Below are positions 53,156 to 63,204 of a DNA stretch of 64,000 nucleotides, one piece after another. Where the stretch lies: assembly GCA_022565395.1 (NCBI GenBank), contig JAIUMV010000002.1, positions 186,001 to 250,000 on the forward strand, in the 5' to 3' direction. The translations under genes and the position numbers were made by a program. The notes beneath the pieces were generated by a model. The model searched no databases. It was not told where the DNA came from and was given only the letters and a program-made list of their open reading frames with translations. The DNA is from Marinobacter sp. (GTDB lineage Bacteria > Pseudomonadota > Gammaproteobacteria > Pseudomonadales > Oleiphilaceae). Each line of letters starts with the position of its first letter. The first letter of the stretch is position 1.

Positions 53156-54934
53156 TTATGCGATTGTCAGCATTTCATCACCGACAGCAACGCTGTCACC
53201 GACTTTAACGGTTACGCTACCAACCGTACCGGACTTGGGTGCACGAACTTCGGTTTCCATTTTCATGGCTTCAAGGATGATCAGAACATCGCCCTCTTCA
53301 ACCGCATCACCCGGTGATACCAGAACTTTGAAAATATTGCCGCTCAGAGGCGCACCCACAGGGTCACCGCCGCCGACAGGCGCAGCGGCAGCCGCAGGCG
53401 CTGCGCCCGCAACACCACCTTCGCCCTGAATGGCATCGATCTCACCGCCAGCCGTTACGCGAACCACATACTGTTTGCCGTTAACGTCAACCGTGTACGT
53501 TTCAGGGCCGTCAGCTGCAGCTGGCGCTGCTGATTCAGCGGTAGGCACCGGTTCAAAGGCATCGGGATTGCCGCGGTTCTCCAGGAACTTGAGACCAATC
53601 TGCGGGAACAGGGCGTAGGTGAGAACATCATCTTCCACCGCGTCAGCCAGTTTGACGCCCTTCTCGGCAGCCAGCTTTTTCAGTTCGTCCGTCAGCTTGT
53701 CCATTTCCGGCTCAAGCAGGTCCGCAGGCCGGCAGGTAATGGCTTCTTTGCCATCCAGGACACGCTCTTGCAGCTCTTTGTTAAACGGCGCAGGTGCGGA
53801 CCCATACTCGCCTTTCAGGACTGCAGCGGTTTCCTTGGAGATGGACTTGTAACGCTCGCCAGTCAGGACATTCAGTACCGCCTGGGTACCTACAATCTGA
53901 GAGGTAGGGGTTACCAGCGGGATAAAGCCCAGGTCTTCACGGACTTTGGGAATTTCCGCCAATACCTGGTCGAACTTGTCGGCCGCATTCTGCTCACGCA
54001 GCTGGCTTTCCATATTGGTCAGCATGCCACCGGGTACCTGAGCCGTCAGGATGCGGGAGTCGATACCACGCAGGCTACCTTCAAACTTCGCGTACTTCTT
54101 ACGCACTTCGCGGAAATAGGCCGCAATTTCTTCCAGCAGGTAGATATCCAGACCGGTATCCCGATCGGTACCTTCCAGAATGGCAACAACCGCCTCCGTG
54201 GGTGAGTGGCCGTAAGTCATACTCATGGAGGAGATGGCCGTATCGACGTTATCAATACCGGCTTCGGCTGCTTTCAGTGCAGTTGCGGTGGACATGCCGG
54301 TGGTGGCATGACACTGCATGTGTACGGGTACCTTCAGGGTCTTCTTCAGGCGGGTTACCAGATCAAACGCCACATAAGGCTTCAGCAGACCGGCCATGTC
54401 TTTGATGGCAATAGAGTCCGCACCCATGGACTCGACTTCCTTGGCAAGATCCACCCACATTTCAATGGTATGAACCGGGCTCACTGTGTAGGAGATGGTG
54501 CCCTGCGCATGCTTGCCCGTCTTGCGAACCGCTTTGATAGCGGTTTCCAGGTTGCGCGGGTCGTTCATGGCATCAAAAATACGGAATACATCAACGCCGT
54601 TCTCGGCGGCACGATCTACGAAGCGCTCGACCACATCATCCGCGTAATGACGGTAGCCCAGCAGATTCTGACCGCGCAGTAACATCTGCTGGGGCGTGTT
54701 GGGCATCGCTTTTTTCAGTTCGCGGATGCGCTCCCAGGGATCTTCACCCAGGTAACGGATACAGGCATCAAAAGTGGCACCGCCCCAGGACTCCAGGGAC
54801 CAGAAGCCGACCTTGTCGAGCTTCTCGGCAATGGGGAGCATGTCATCAAGACGCATCCGGGTGGCCAGCAGGGACTGGTGAGCATCACGCAGAATAACGT
54901 CCGTAATCCCCAGCGGTTTTTTTGCTTCGGTCAT
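53156..54934 (-). CDS. oadA: Oxaloacetate decarboxylase, alpha subunit
   Basis: A 592-residue protein: a carboxyltransferase TIM barrel (about 1-300, [19 protein letters not shown]; metal motif HMQCHATTG), the PYC/OadA conserved domain (about 300-470), an Ala/Pro linker and a biotinyl domain with EAMKMETEV near the end. It moves the carboxyl of oxaloacetate to biotin. Acts with OadB and OadG at the inner membrane to couple decarboxylation to Na+ export, useful in marine cells. Confidence 0.94.
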   Translation of the reverse strand: MTEAKKPLGITDVILRDAHQSLLATRMRLDDMLPIAEKLDKVGFWSLESWGGATFDACIRYLGEDPWERIRELKKAMPNTPQQMLLRGQNLLGYRHYADDVVERFVDRAAENGVDVFRIFDAMNDPRNLETAIKAVRKTGKHAQGTISYTVSPVHTIEMWVDLAKEVESMGADSIAIKDMAGLLKPYVAFDLVTRLKKTLKVPVHMQCHATTGMSTATALKAAEAGIDNVDTAISSMSMTYGHSPTEAVVAILEGTDRDTGLDIYLLEEIAAYFREVRKKYAKFEGSLRGIDSRILTAQVPGGMLTNMESQLREQNAADKFDQVLAEIPKVREDLGFIPLVTPTSQIVGTQAVLNVLTGERYKSISKETAAVLKGEYGSAPAPFNKELQERVLDGKEAITCRPADLLEPEMDKLTDELKKLAAEKGVKLADAVEDDVLTYALFPQIGLKFLENRGNPDAFEPVPTAESAAPAAADGPETYTVDVNGKQYVVRVTAGGEIDAIQGEGGVAGAAPAAAAAPVGGGDPVGAPLSGNIFKVLVSPGDAVEEGDVLIILEAMKMETEVRAPKSGTVGSVTVKVGDSVAVGDEMLTIA

Positions 54935-54976
54935 CGTGTCAGCCTTCTGTTTAAAGGTTCTAATTCGTTCGCCCGA

Positions 54977-55228
54977 TCACTTCTTGTGGCGTGAACGGTA
55001 TTGCGCAATGGCTTTTTTAATCGCCTCAGCGGTGTCCGGATCAACGGTCGTTGTCGCAGAGGGCTTCGCACGCGGGGTTCGGGCCGGGGTTACCGGCTCC
55101 GGCGGCGTAAACTGATTGATGATCTTCGACATGAACATCGTGGCAAATACGAGGATGATCAGGAAGATAAATACAAACCCCATACCTGCGATGGTCAGTT
55201 CAATGGCGTCTGACATCAGCTCATTCAT
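54977..55228 (-). CDS. oadG: Oxaloacetate decarboxylase, gamma subunit
   Basis: An 83-residue protein with one N-terminal helix (IAGMGFVFIFLIILVFATM), a Pro/Ala/Thr-rich linker and a short basic tail (AQYRSRHKK). It links OadA to OadB and binds zinc in known enzymes, although no His/Cys cluster is clear here. First gene of oadGAB, 42 bp before oadA. The Met at residue 5 is an alternative start. Confidence 0.88.
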   Translation of the reverse strand: MNELMSDAIELTIAGMGFVFIFLIILVFATMFMSKIINQFTPPEPVTPARTPRAKPSATTTVDPDTAEAIKKAIAQYRSRHKK

Positions 55229-55379
55229 ATTTTTGATACCTGTTTGTCAAAGAGACGATCTAGCCTGTACCAACGTGGGCATAACCGCTGGCATACGTAG
55301 AATCCGTAAGGCGAAATCCTGCGTAATTTACCGGTTTATAGGTCACGGAGCAACCGACACGCTTGTGCAACAAGGCCTG

Positions 55380-56747
55380 TCACACCTTGCGTACCCGAAA
55401 GCGCCTGCCCTTTATCTTACCCTGTTCAAGGGCCTGCAAGGCGCGCCGCGCCTGACTTCTATCAATTGCGACAAAGGTCTGATGATCAAAAACATCGATT
55501 TTTCCGATGTTTTCAGCAGTTAAACCAGCTTCTCCCGTCAATGCACCCACCAGATCGCCAGGGCGGACTTTATCCTTGCGACCACCGGCCACACACAGAG
55601 TTACCATGGGCGGCTGCACCGGAGCCAGGGATGTTTGCAGCAGCTTCTGGGCATCCCCCAACTCGCCACGCCCGGCTTCTAGTAAACGCTCGACACGATG
55701 AGCCTGACCTGGCGTGAAAAGGGTGACCGCATGCCCCCGCTCTCCGGCCCGTCCGGTGCGCCCAACACGGTGGGTATGCACTTCCACATCACGGGCGGGC
55801 TCCACATTGACCACCAACGGCAGGGCTTTGATATCCAGCCCCCTTGCCGCAACATCCGTAGCAACCAGCACGGCAGCACTCTGATTGGCGAAACGCACCA
55901 GCACGGCATCCCGCTCCTTCTGATCGAGATCACCATGCAGGGGAATAGCACTGAACCCCCTGGCCTTCAACCCGTCCACCACATCATCGCATTGCTGCCG
56001 CGTGGTACAGAACGCGAGACAGGAGACAGGCTGGTAGCGGGACAGTATTGCCGCAACGGCATCCAGCTGCTGGGCGGGCTCAATGGGGTAAAAAAGCTCT
56101 TCGATGGCTGGCGCGGACTCAGCATCAACAACCCGAATATCCTGGGGCTGGCGCTGATAGGCCTCACTCAGACTGCGGATCTGATCTGGCCAGGTGGCCG
56201 AGAACAACAGTGTCTGCCGGCTAGCCGGGGTCTGTGCCATGATGTCTTCCATAGCTTCACGAAAGCCCATGTCCAGCATGCGGTCCGCTTCGTCCAGCAC
56301 CAGCGTTTTCAGGTGTTCCAGTGTCAGGGTGCCTTTACGCAGGTGATCCTGTATCCGGCCCGGGGTGCCCACAACCAGGTGCGACCCGTGACTCAGGGAG
56401 CCAATCTGCGGGCCAATAGGCACCCCACCACACAGGGTCAGCACCTTGATATTGTCATAGGCCCGTGCCAGCTCCCGCAGCGCGCGAGCCACCTGATCCG
56501 CCAGCTCACGGGTGGGGCACAACACCAGCCCCTGAACCGCAAAAAACCGCGGGTTCAGGCGCTCGATCATGCCAATACCGAATGCCGCCGTTTTGCCGCT
56601 CCCGGTTTTCGCCATAGCGATAACATCCTCGCCAGCCAGGGCGGCGGGGATTGCAGCCGTCTGAATAGCGGTGGGGGTCTGGAAGCCCAGCTGCTGCAAA
56701 TTGGCCAACATGGCCGGGGACAGGCCAAGGGTAGAAAACGAGGACAT
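55380..56747 (-). CDS. dbpA: ATP-dependent RNA helicase DbpA
   Basis: A 455-residue DEAD-box helicase, the same length as E. coli DbpA. ATG 56747 (MSSFSTLGLSPAMLANLQQ) is chosen; the frame upstream is antisense to the DUF2058 gene. Motifs: AKTGSGKTA, LVLDEADRMLD (II), SAT (III), HRVGRTGRAGE (VI), then a C-terminal RNA-binding domain that ends KGRRFRVRKV and binds 23S rRNA helix 92. It works in 50S subunit assembly. Divergent from the DUF2058 gene. Confidence 0.93.
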   Translation of the reverse strand: MSSFSTLGLSPAMLANLQQLGFQTPTAIQTAAIPAALAGEDVIAMAKTGSGKTAAFGIGMIERLNPRFFAVQGLVLCPTRELADQVARALRELARAYDNIKVLTLCGGVPIGPQIGSLSHGSHLVVGTPGRIQDHLRKGTLTLEHLKTLVLDEADRMLDMGFREAMEDIMAQTPASRQTLLFSATWPDQIRSLSEAYQRQPQDIRVVDAESAPAIEELFYPIEPAQQLDAVAAILSRYQPVSCLAFCTTRQQCDDVVDGLKARGFSAIPLHGDLDQKERDAVLVRFANQSAAVLVATDVAARGLDIKALPLVVNVEPARDVEVHTHRVGRTGRAGERGHAVTLFTPGQAHRVERLLEAGRGELGDAQKLLQTSLAPVQPPMVTLCVAGGRKDKVRPGDLVGALTGEAGLTAENIGKIDVFDHQTFVAIDRSQARRALQALEQGKIKGRRFRVRKV

Positions 56748-56877
56748 GAATGACTCCGCCGCGAGGGCACTGACAGGATGGGTTTGGGCAGGTTTGCGTT
56801 GCTGCGTATAATACCCCATTACGCGCTGACATCCGAGTAACCTGGCGCGCCACCTTCCATGCTCACCGGAGATTCCC

Positions 56878-57414
56878 ATGGCATCCCTGCAGGAACAGCT
56901 ACTGAAAATGGGTCTGGCTGACGAGAAAACAGCCAAATCCATCAAAAAAGAAAAGCATAAGCAACGCAAGCAGCAACCCAAGGGCGCCCAGCAGGTCAAT
57001 GAAGCTGAACTGCGTGTGCAACAGGCCCGGGCCGAGAAGGCAGAGCGGGACCGTTTACTGAATCAGCAACGCAACGAGGAAGCCCGGCGCAAGGCCATTC
57101 AGGCACAGATCCGGCAACTGGTGGACTCCAACAAGCTGGATCGTTCACGGGGCGAAACCGCCTACCAGTTTGCCCATGACAAAAAGATCAAGAAGATCTT
57201 TGTTGATGACAAAATGCTCGATCAACTGTCCCGCGGGCGGCTGGCGGTTGTCTGTCTGAATGAACACTACGATGTAGTGCCGGAGCAGGTTGCCCGCAAG
57301 ATCATGGAGCGTGATGCCGAGGCCGTTGTTGTGCTCCACGACCGCAAGGCTGATGATGCCGCGACCGAAGACCCCTATGCGGGCTACGAAATTCCCGACG
57401 ACCTGATGTGGTAA
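56878..57414 (+). CDS. DUF2058 family protein (YaiL-like)
   Basis: A 178-residue, highly charged protein: a helical, Lys/Gln-rich N-terminal half (KKEKHKQRKQQPKGAQQVNE), likely coiled coil, and a folded C-terminal half (VDDKMLDQLSRGRLAVVCLN). E. coli YaiL is described as a nucleoprotein/polynucleotide-associated enzyme. Position beside dbpA fits an RNA-related role, but no reaction is known. Confidence 0.88.
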   Translation: MASLQEQLLKMGLADEKTAKSIKKEKHKQRKQQPKGAQQVNEAELRVQQARAEKAERDRLLNQQRNEEARRKAIQAQIRQLVDSNKLDRSRGETAYQFAHDKKIKKIFVDDKMLDQLSRGRLAVVCLNEHYDVVPEQVARKIMERDAEAVVVLHDRKADDAATEDPYAGYEIPDDLMW

Positions 57415-57446
57415 AGCGTTCCAGCTCAGCCCGTATAGCAACGAGT

Positions 57447-57508
57447 GGGGTTTTGACTAAAGTCTAACCCCTCTTCGCTGGCTTATGTGACTTAGTCACT
57501 GAGCCGGC
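57447..57508. terminator. Two hairpins after the DUF2058 gene
   Basis: GGGGTT and AACCCC arms (57447-57471) are followed by a longer inverted repeat at 57477-57508 whose core is GTGACTTAGTCAC (57487-57499). They probably end the DUF2058 transcript. The GTGAC dyad could also be an operator for the gene at 57623. Confidence 0.5.
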
Positions 57509-57622
57509 ACGATGCTTCTCTTTATTGTCTGTTTGATCCCTGTCAAGCCAACATCCGAAGACGGTACCTGTTTCGGCAGCCTTGGCTAGACTTACGTAAA
57601 GCAGACAGCAAAAGAGCAGGTC

Positions 57623-58972
57623 ATGACCAAAAACAAAGCCCAGGCCAACCAACGGTTGCCCGACCTTGGTCGCAGAAAATTTCTGAAGGTTTCCGCAGCG
57701 AGCGCCCTGGCAGGCACATTACCCGCTACCGCCTTGCTGGCCTCCGGCACAGCACAAGCCATTGAGACACGTGCGCGGATCGTGATCGTCGGAGCCGGCG
57801 CAGCGGGCATTTCCCTTGCATCTCGCCTGACAAAGGCCATCCGAAATCCGGATATCACCATCATCGACGCCAGAGAGGCGCATTATTACCAGCCTGGCTT
57901 GACGCTGGTGGCGGTCGGAGCCTGGAAAGATGTCAACAAGTTGGTGGACAAAAATGAGCGCTACCTGCCACGTTCAGTGAAGTGGGTAAAGGAAAGCGTT
58001 GCCGCCTTTGACCCTGACCACAATCGGGTATTCACCCATTCCGGCACCTCCGTGCCTTATGATTATCTGCTGGTTGCGACAGGGGTTGAGATTCGCTTCG
58101 ATCTGGTTGACGGCCTGAATCCGAACCTGATCGGCCAGCATGGCATCGCCTGCGTTTACGATACACCTGAACACGGCGCGGCAACGGCGAGGGTAATCAA
58201 TGAGCTGGTTGAACGTGGCGGAAAGGCCCTCATGACACGCCCGATAACCGCCATCAAATGCGCCGGAGCACCGGTGAAAATTGCCTTGCTTACAGAGCAC
58301 CGGCTCCGCGAGGCCAATACCCGCAGTAACGTTGACATGCACTATCTTTCGGCGGAGCCCGCCCTGTTCTCCCAACCCGATATCAATCAGTTCCTCTATG
58401 AGCACATGCCGAAACGGGGCATTGCCATTCGCAATCGTCATGAACTTGTTGCTATCGACCCTGGCCGCAAGCACGCCACCTTCCGGACTGAGGACGGCGA
58501 AATCACTGAGGATTACGACTTTATCCATGCCGTCCCACCCATGACCGCCCCCTCACCCGTTCGGGAGAGCGCCCTTGCCTGGCAGGATGGGCCCTTCGTC
58601 GGCTGGCTGGAAGTCGATCGACACACCTTGCAGCATACCCGCTATGGCAATGTCTTTGGGGTTGGCGACGTAGTGGGCACTCCCGTAGGCAAAACGGCTG
58701 CCAGCGTTAAGGCACAGGTGCCCGTTGCGGTCACCAATCTGCTTGCACGGATTCAGGGCCAGACCACCCTGCCCGCACGCTATGACGGCTACACCTCCTG
58801 CCCGCTTATTACGGAACGGGGTAAAGCCATTCTGGTTGAGTTTGATTACGAGCTGAAAATGGTGCCCTCATTTGGCTTCATCAACCCTTACCAGGAACAC
58901 TGGGTGCCCTGGATACTGAAAGACAAGATGCTGCAGGCGGCCTACCAGGCCATGCTCAGAGGCCGTGTATAA
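57623..58972 (+). CDS. Sulfide:quinone oxidoreductase family flavoprotein, Tat-exported
   Basis: A 449-residue FAD enzyme. The N-terminus has a twin-arginine signal (GRRKFLKVSAA, Arg17-18; cleavage after TAQA near 46). The FAD loop GAGAAG is at 57-62. Cys177, Cys213 and Cys393 match the three SQR cysteines in order and approximate spacing. SQR oxidises sulfide to polysulfide or sulfane sulfur and reduces quinone; flavocytochrome c sulfide dehydrogenase FccB is a close alternative, but no cytochrome gene follows. The gene at 58984, 11 bp downstream, may encode its membrane partner. Confidence 0.85.
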   Translation: MTKNKAQANQRLPDLGRRKFLKVSAASALAGTLPATALLASGTAQAIETRARIVIVGAGAAGISLASRLTKAIRNPDITIIDAREAHYYQPGLTLVAVGAWKDVNKLVDKNERYLPRSVKWVKESVAAFDPDHNRVFTHSGTSVPYDYLLVATGVEIRFDLVDGLNPNLIGQHGIACVYDTPEHGAATARVINELVERGGKALMTRPITAIKCAGAPVKIALLTEHRLREANTRSNVDMHYLSAEPALFSQPDINQFLYEHMPKRGIAIRNRHELVAIDPGRKHATFRTEDGEITEDYDFIHAVPPMTAPSPVRESALAWQDGPFVGWLEVDRHTLQHTRYGNVFGVGDVVGTPVGKTAASVKAQVPVAVTNLLARIQGQTTLPARYDGYTSCPLITERGKAILVEFDYELKMVPSFGFINPYQEHWVPWILKDKMLQAAYQAMLRGRV

Positions 58973-58983
58973 GGAGGCGGGTT

Positions 58984-59349
58984 ATGGCATTTTCACTAAT
59001 GGGTATTCTTGCAGTCATGCTGGAAGCCATCAGGCCCTTTCTGGTGCCACTTCTGGCTCTCCTTTGCATTGAAATTGCGCTGGTTGCGACCGCTGTGTTC
59101 AAGAGTCGCAACAAACCGCTGGACTGGAAAGGCAGCGGAAAAATCGCCGCTGTTATGGGTTGCATAGGCTTTCTTGTTGCGCTTCTGGCAGCCCCGTGGA
59201 TAACCGGAGCCAGTCACGCCCAGCTTGCCGGATGGCTGGATTACTTGGCCCTGGTGGCTGCCAGTGCAGCTGCAGGGGTAGCGCTATTCCTGGCGTTGCT
59301 ACCGCTGCTACTCTGCGCGCGCCCCCCACAGCGCCGGGCCGTACTCTAA
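58984..59349 (+). CDS. Small multi-pass membrane protein
   Basis: A 121-residue protein with four hydrophobic segments (about 5-35, 50-70, 80-100 and 95-115; the last two are contiguous). AGGAGG lies before its ATG, 11 bp after the SQR gene, so co-transcription is strong. It may anchor SQR or handle quinone, but no cofactor motif is visible. I associate it weakly with DUF5368. Confidence 0.7.
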   Translation: MAFSLMGILAVMLEAIRPFLVPLLALLCIEIALVATAVFKSRNKPLDWKGSGKIAAVMGCIGFLVALLAAPWITGASHAQLAGWLDYLALVAASAAAGVALFLALLPLLLCARPPQRRAVL

Positions 59350-59466
59350 CAACTGCCGACCCTCCGGGTCTGCCCTGCAAGGGCATCCGGTGGGTCGCCG
59401 CACGCTGCCTTAAGCTGCGGCTCGGGACAAGGTATACTGCGCCTTCCTTTGCCGGCAAAAAGACTC

Positions 59467-59808
59467 ATGACCCTCAAAAGCACCTTTTATTCGACGCTCG
59501 CCTTTGCCCTGCTGCTGGGCTTCATTCTGATAGTGCAACTCCATCGCTACGGGGTAGCCGTTGACCTTGCCCGACATGACAGCCTGACAGCCTGGGCTGG
59601 GCATGATGACCTGCGGCAGGCGCAAGTGCAGCGTTACTTCGAGCACTGCATTGCCAGCCACCGCAATGAAGACAACAATCGACGCTCCGACGATATCCGC
59701 AATCTGCACCAGTGTGCCCGGGAATACGGCTCAGAGGAGATCGCCAGCCTGGTGCGCAACGCACCCGCTACGGTTTCTGTTCCTGTCCCTCTGCGCTGGT
59801 TTTGGTAG
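59467..59808 (+). CDS. Hypothetical protein with N-terminal membrane anchor
   Basis: A 113-residue protein starting at ATG 59467. One helix at about 8-25 (LAFALLLGFILIVQL) is followed by a charged periplasmic domain with two Cys (HCIASH; HQCARE) and an Arg/Asp-rich middle. It is not recognised. It overlaps the convergent DUF1622 gene by 41 bases. Confidence 0.55.
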   Translation: MTLKSTFYSTLAFALLLGFILIVQLHRYGVAVDLARHDSLTAWAGHDDLRQAQVQRYFEHCIASHRNEDNNRRSDDIRNLHQCAREYGSEEIASLVRNAPATVSVPVPLRWFW

Positions 59809-60208
59809 GTAAACCGTGATGGTCCAGCCCGTTACGGGCGGATAGACGGCCGGATAGCGCGGACTCATGGGTACGCTCCATTTCCCGCTCCAGGAAATAG
59901 CTCAGAATGATCCGGATCAGGACGACCGCACCCAGCATGCCGATGTGCTCCCAAGCGGGCGTGATAACGGTCTTGATGATGTCCGCACCGATAAAGATAT
60001 CCAGTGCAAACAGCAAGTGGGCTCCCAACCGCTCACGGATGCGGGCGGTACGGGCGACTACCACTGCATGGGGCAACTGGCGGGCGAACTTGAGACCAAA
60101 AAACCTCACCACGGCCTCAGCCACCCCCCAGGCAACCACCACGACCCCGATCAGGCTGATGGCATAGAAAAGTAATGTAACAACGCTAACGGCCCAATCG
60201 GTATACAC
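59768..60208 (-). CDS. DUF1622 family membrane protein
   Basis: A 146-residue protein with three to four helices (about 7-30, 60-85, 88-105) and the family segment RERLGAHLLFALDIFIGADI. Function unknown; DUF1622 proteins often lie near stress genes. Its 3' end overlaps the convergent gene (59467-59808). Confidence 0.82.
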   Translation of the reverse strand: MYTDWAVSVVTLLFYAISLIGVVVVAWGVAEAVVRFFGLKFARQLPHAVVVARTARIRERLGAHLLFALDIFIGADIIKTVITPAWEHIGMLGAVVLIRIILSYFLEREMERTHESALSGRLSARNGLDHHGLPTKTSAEGQEQKP

Positions 60209-60295
60209 AAAACCCCCTGGCTATGTGGCGAGGTAACGACAACCTCATATCCAATGTAGCCTAAGGGAACCATGCTGAGCGGTTAATGACCGGCA

Positions 60296-60694
60296 TCAAA
60301 GCCAGGCAAGTTCCTTGTACGGTTTGTGAATGAGGGCTTTGAGCCGAGTATCCAGACTGCCTACGTGGGCTTCCAGTTGGTGTCCATCGGGGTCCAGAAA
60401 GTACAGGGAGTCCCCCTCACTGCAGTTCTGCTTCCACTCTCTCACCCCTGCCGAGCGCAGCGCTGCGGCAAACCGTTGAAAGTCCTCAGCGGCAATATCA
60501 AAGGCAATGTGTGTGTAATCCCCCCGACAATCCACCGCCCCCACGCTCAGACACAACCAAAGCTCACCCAGTGAGAGATAGGCCCCCTGCGCCCAGCAGA
60601 CATGTGCCTGGAAGCCCAGTAAATCCCGGTAAAAGCTCAGCGATCGGTCAAGATCACTGACCGCCAGTGTGAGATGGTTCAGACCTCTCAACAT
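60296..60694 (-). CDS. fosA: Fosfomycin resistance glutathione transferase FosA
   Basis: A 132-residue VOC protein: metal ligands His7 (LNHLTLAV), His62 (YTHIAFDI) and Glu108 (HQLEAHVG) match FosA, and the K+ loop [14 protein letters not shown] is intact, unlike FosB/FosX. It adds glutathione to the fosfomycin epoxide with Mn2+ and K+. It lies 66 bp after a phosphonate-transporter permease gene and could be on the same transcript. Confidence 0.9.
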   Translation of the reverse strand: MLRGLNHLTLAVSDLDRSLSFYRDLLGFQAHVCWAQGAYLSLGELWLCLSVGAVDCRGDYTHIAFDIAAEDFQRFAAALRSAGVREWKQNCSEGDSLYFLDPDGHQLEAHVGSLDTRLKALIHKPYKELAWL

Positions 60695-60760
60695 ACATTC
60701 CTCCAGAACATATACACGTCGGCAAGGGGCTACGCGTCGACTACTGATGTCCTCACGTGC

Positions 60761-61561
60761 TTACTGCAAGCGCTTTCGGAGCCAGGCGGAAATGAAGTCG
60801 ATGAGCAGGATAGTAGCCACCATCACCAGAATCATCGCAGCCGCCCGATCGTAATTAAAGGTGCGCAGGGCAGTTGAAAGTGCGGTACCAATACCACCCG
60901 CACCTACCAGCCCGAGCACAGACGCCATCCTCACATTACGATCCAGAATAAACAGCGTGTATCCGGTCATCTCGCGGAGGATGGACGGCCAGCCTGCATA
61001 CATCAGCGTTTGCATATACCCCGCTCCTACTGACGCCAGAGCTTCATAACGCCCCGCTGGCACGCGCTCCAGACTTTCTGCAAAGAACTTACCCAGAAAG
61101 CCGGCCGTGGAGATACCCAATGCCAGGATACCCGGCAAAGGCCCAAGACCAATGGCCGACACCAGGATCAGTGCCAGCAGAAGATCCGGCATGGCGCGGC
61201 ACAGATTGAAAAACTCTCTTACCACCCGGTAGACAACAGGATGCGGACTAAGATTACGTGCCCCAAGAGGCGCAAGTACAAAACTGATCAGAAAGGCGAT
61301 CACCGACCCCCAAAAGGCCATGGCGAGGGTTGCGCCCATCAGGCTCAGGTACTGTGCCCAACGTGAGAAATCGGGGCTGGTAAAGCGGCTGATGAACTCG
61401 CCCATGTCCTGCACACCCCAAATCAGGGTTTGCAGGTTGATCTCAAGATCGATAGCCATGAACCACACGGCGGCAACGATCAAGGTCGCCCAAAGCGGGA
61501 GCCATTCTTTTGGCTTGCCGGGCAAGGCCGGCAGCTTCTCAGTATGTATGTCAGAGCGCAT
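60761..61561 (-). CDS. phnE: Phosphonate/phosphite ABC transporter permease (second PhnE)
   Basis: A 266-residue permease starting at ATG 61561 (MRSDIHTEKLPAL). Features: two N-terminal helices, the loop GISTAGFLGKFFAESLERVP and the GLVGAGGIGTALSTALRTFN region that docks the ATPase. It is the second PhnE-type gene, 10 bp overlapping the first. Two unequal PhnE subunits forming a heterodimer are common in phosphonate and phosphite importers. Confidence 0.88.
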   Translation of the reverse strand: MRSDIHTEKLPALPGKPKEWLPLWATLIVAAVWFMAIDLEINLQTLIWGVQDMGEFISRFTSPDFSRWAQYLSLMGATLAMAFWGSVIAFLISFVLAPLGARNLSPHPVVYRVVREFFNLCRAMPDLLLALILVSAIGLGPLPGILALGISTAGFLGKFFAESLERVPAGRYEALASVGAGYMQTLMYAGWPSILREMTGYTLFILDRNVRMASVLGLVGAGGIGTALSTALRTFNYDRAAAMILVMVATILLIDFISAWLRKRLQ

Positions 61562-62360
61562 GGCGATGCCCCCCCAAAATCTTGCCGCGGATATAGCCGG
61601 ACAGCAGATCCAGCAAAGCCACCAGCACAAAGATGCCGAAAATGATCATGATGAGACGGTCATAGTTGTATAAACGCAATGCCATGATCATGTCGTAACC
61701 AATCCCCCCGGCGCCGACAATACCCAGCACGGTTGCCGCCCTGACGTTGTGGTCGAGGATATACATCAGCGACCCCACAAAATCCGGCATTGCCTGAGGA
61801 ATCATGGCGTACCGGATAACCTGGATCCGGCTGGCACCGGTCGCTCTGATGCCTTCAATCGCTCGCTCCCCGACCACTTCAATATGTTCGGCAAAAAACT
61901 TGCCCATAAAGCCAACCGTGACAAAAGCCAGCGCCAGGACGCCGGGGAAAGGCCCCAGGCCAACCGCAGACACAAAAAGCAGCGCCCAGACCAGATCCGG
62001 TAGCGCACGCATAAACGACAGGATGTCCCGCGAGATGCGATAAACCACAGGGTGAGGGCTGGCGTTTCGTGCAGCCAATATCCCCATGGGAATGGAAATC
62101 AGCAAGGCAATAAAGGTTGCCACCAACGCCATTGCAACGGTTTCCCACAACGCTGATAACAGCGCCGGGGTATAGGCCCAGTCCGGGGTGGTAATCAGGC
62201 GCCCAAAAAACTCAGCAACGCGTCCTGAAGCGGAGTAAAGCGTCGATACCGAAAACTCAACAACGCTGCTGGTCGCCACCAACAGTACAACAATGAACAG
62301 CGCGCCACCGGCAAACGCCAGGGGCGGCCTTCCGCTAGGCGTGGGCCAGCACAAGGTCAT
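61551..62360 (-). CDS. phnE: Phosphonate/phosphite ABC transporter permease (first PhnE)
   Basis: A 269-residue permease. ATG 62360 is fixed by GGAGG eight bases before it; it lies within the end of phnC (26-base overlap). Conserved FVTVGFMGKFFAEHIEVVGE and GIVGAGGIGYDMIMALRLYN match the second permease. It forms the channel fed by PhnD and driven by PhnC. Confidence 0.88.
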   Translation of the reverse strand: MTLCWPTPSGRPPLAFAGGALFIVVLLVATSSVVEFSVSTLYSASGRVAEFFGRLITTPDWAYTPALLSALWETVAMALVATFIALLISIPMGILAARNASPHPVVYRISRDILSFMRALPDLVWALLFVSAVGLGPFPGVLALAFVTVGFMGKFFAEHIEVVGERAIEGIRATGASRIQVIRYAMIPQAMPDFVGSLMYILDHNVRAATVLGIVGAGGIGYDMIMALRLYNYDRLIMIIFGIFVLVALLDLLSGYIRGKILGGHRHAL

Positions 62361-63117
62361 GGCGCGCCTCCTTCCGGGTATTGGCAGACCGACCGTAGAT
62401 TCTGGCTTCCGCAAAACTGTCCAGTTGGTCAGGAGGGCCATCAAACACGATGCGGCCATTGTTCAGGCCAATGATGCGATGCGCATAGTCCCGGGCATAA
62501 TCCAGCTGATGCAGGTTAGCCACTACCGAAATACCCTGCTCGTCACAAATCTCGCGCAGTAGTCCCATGATTTCTGTGCTGGTAACCGGGTCAAGGCTTG
62601 CGACCGGCTCATCAGCCAGTATAAGGGCCGGTTCCTGGGCCAATGCACGGGCAATCCCGACTCGCTGCTGCTGACCGCCAGATAACTGGTCCGCCCGCAC
62701 CCATGCCTTATCCACAAGTCCGACCCTGGCGAGCGCTCTATGGGCCAGTTCCAGATCAGTCCGCGGAAAAAGGAACAGCGAGCTGGTGAACCAACTGCGT
62801 TTACCCAGCCGACCTGACAGCACGTTGGTCATCACGTTGAGGCGGTCCACCAGATTGAACTGTTGAAACACCATACCGACCTTGGTGCGGACGGAGCGAA
62901 GATTACGCTTGTTCAGTTCAATACCGTCGATGACCACACGCCCTTCTGACGGTGTTTCAAGACCGTTCAGCAGGCGGATCAGGGTGGACTTTCCGGCACC
63001 ACTGGGGCCAAGAATCACCAGAAACTGACCCGGAGGTATGTCGAGATCAACACCCTTCAGTGCATGGACGTTGTTACGATAATGCTTGTGCACACCGCTG
63101 AGCTTGATACTGGCCAT
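62335..63117 (-). CDS. phnC: Phosphonate/phosphite ABC transporter ATPase PhnC
   Basis: A 260-residue ATPase: Walker A GPSGAGKST, signature LSGGQQQRVGIARAL, Walker B LILADEPVASLDP and an EVHKHYRNNV-like start. ATG 63117 (MASIKLSGV) is used; GTG 63126 is an alternative. The gene downstream starts within its 3' end. Substrate may be phosphonate, phosphite or hypophosphite; no catabolic gene in the window decides this. Confidence 0.9.
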   Translation of the reverse strand: MASIKLSGVHKHYRNNVHALKGVDLDIPPGQFLVILGPSGAGKSTLIRLLNGLETPSEGRVVIDGIELNKRNLRSVRTKVGMVFQQFNLVDRLNVMTNVLSGRLGKRSWFTSSLFLFPRTDLELAHRALARVGLVDKAWVRADQLSGGQQQRVGIARALAQEPALILADEPVASLDPVTSTEIMGLLREICDEQGISVVANLHQLDYARDYAHRIIGLNNGRIVFDGPPDQLDSFAEARIYGRSANTRKEARHDLVLAHA

Positions 63118-63204
63118 AAGGATCACCTTTCTTGTCGAATACCGTATTTAATTGGGCGTCAATGAGACGGGTGCCTGACGATTCAAGCACCCGTCTGTAT
63201 CAGC

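Noticed and set aside
56748-56999. N-terminal extension of DbpA
   Set aside because: It runs antisense through the DUF2058 gene start, and DbpA length matches the family from 56747.
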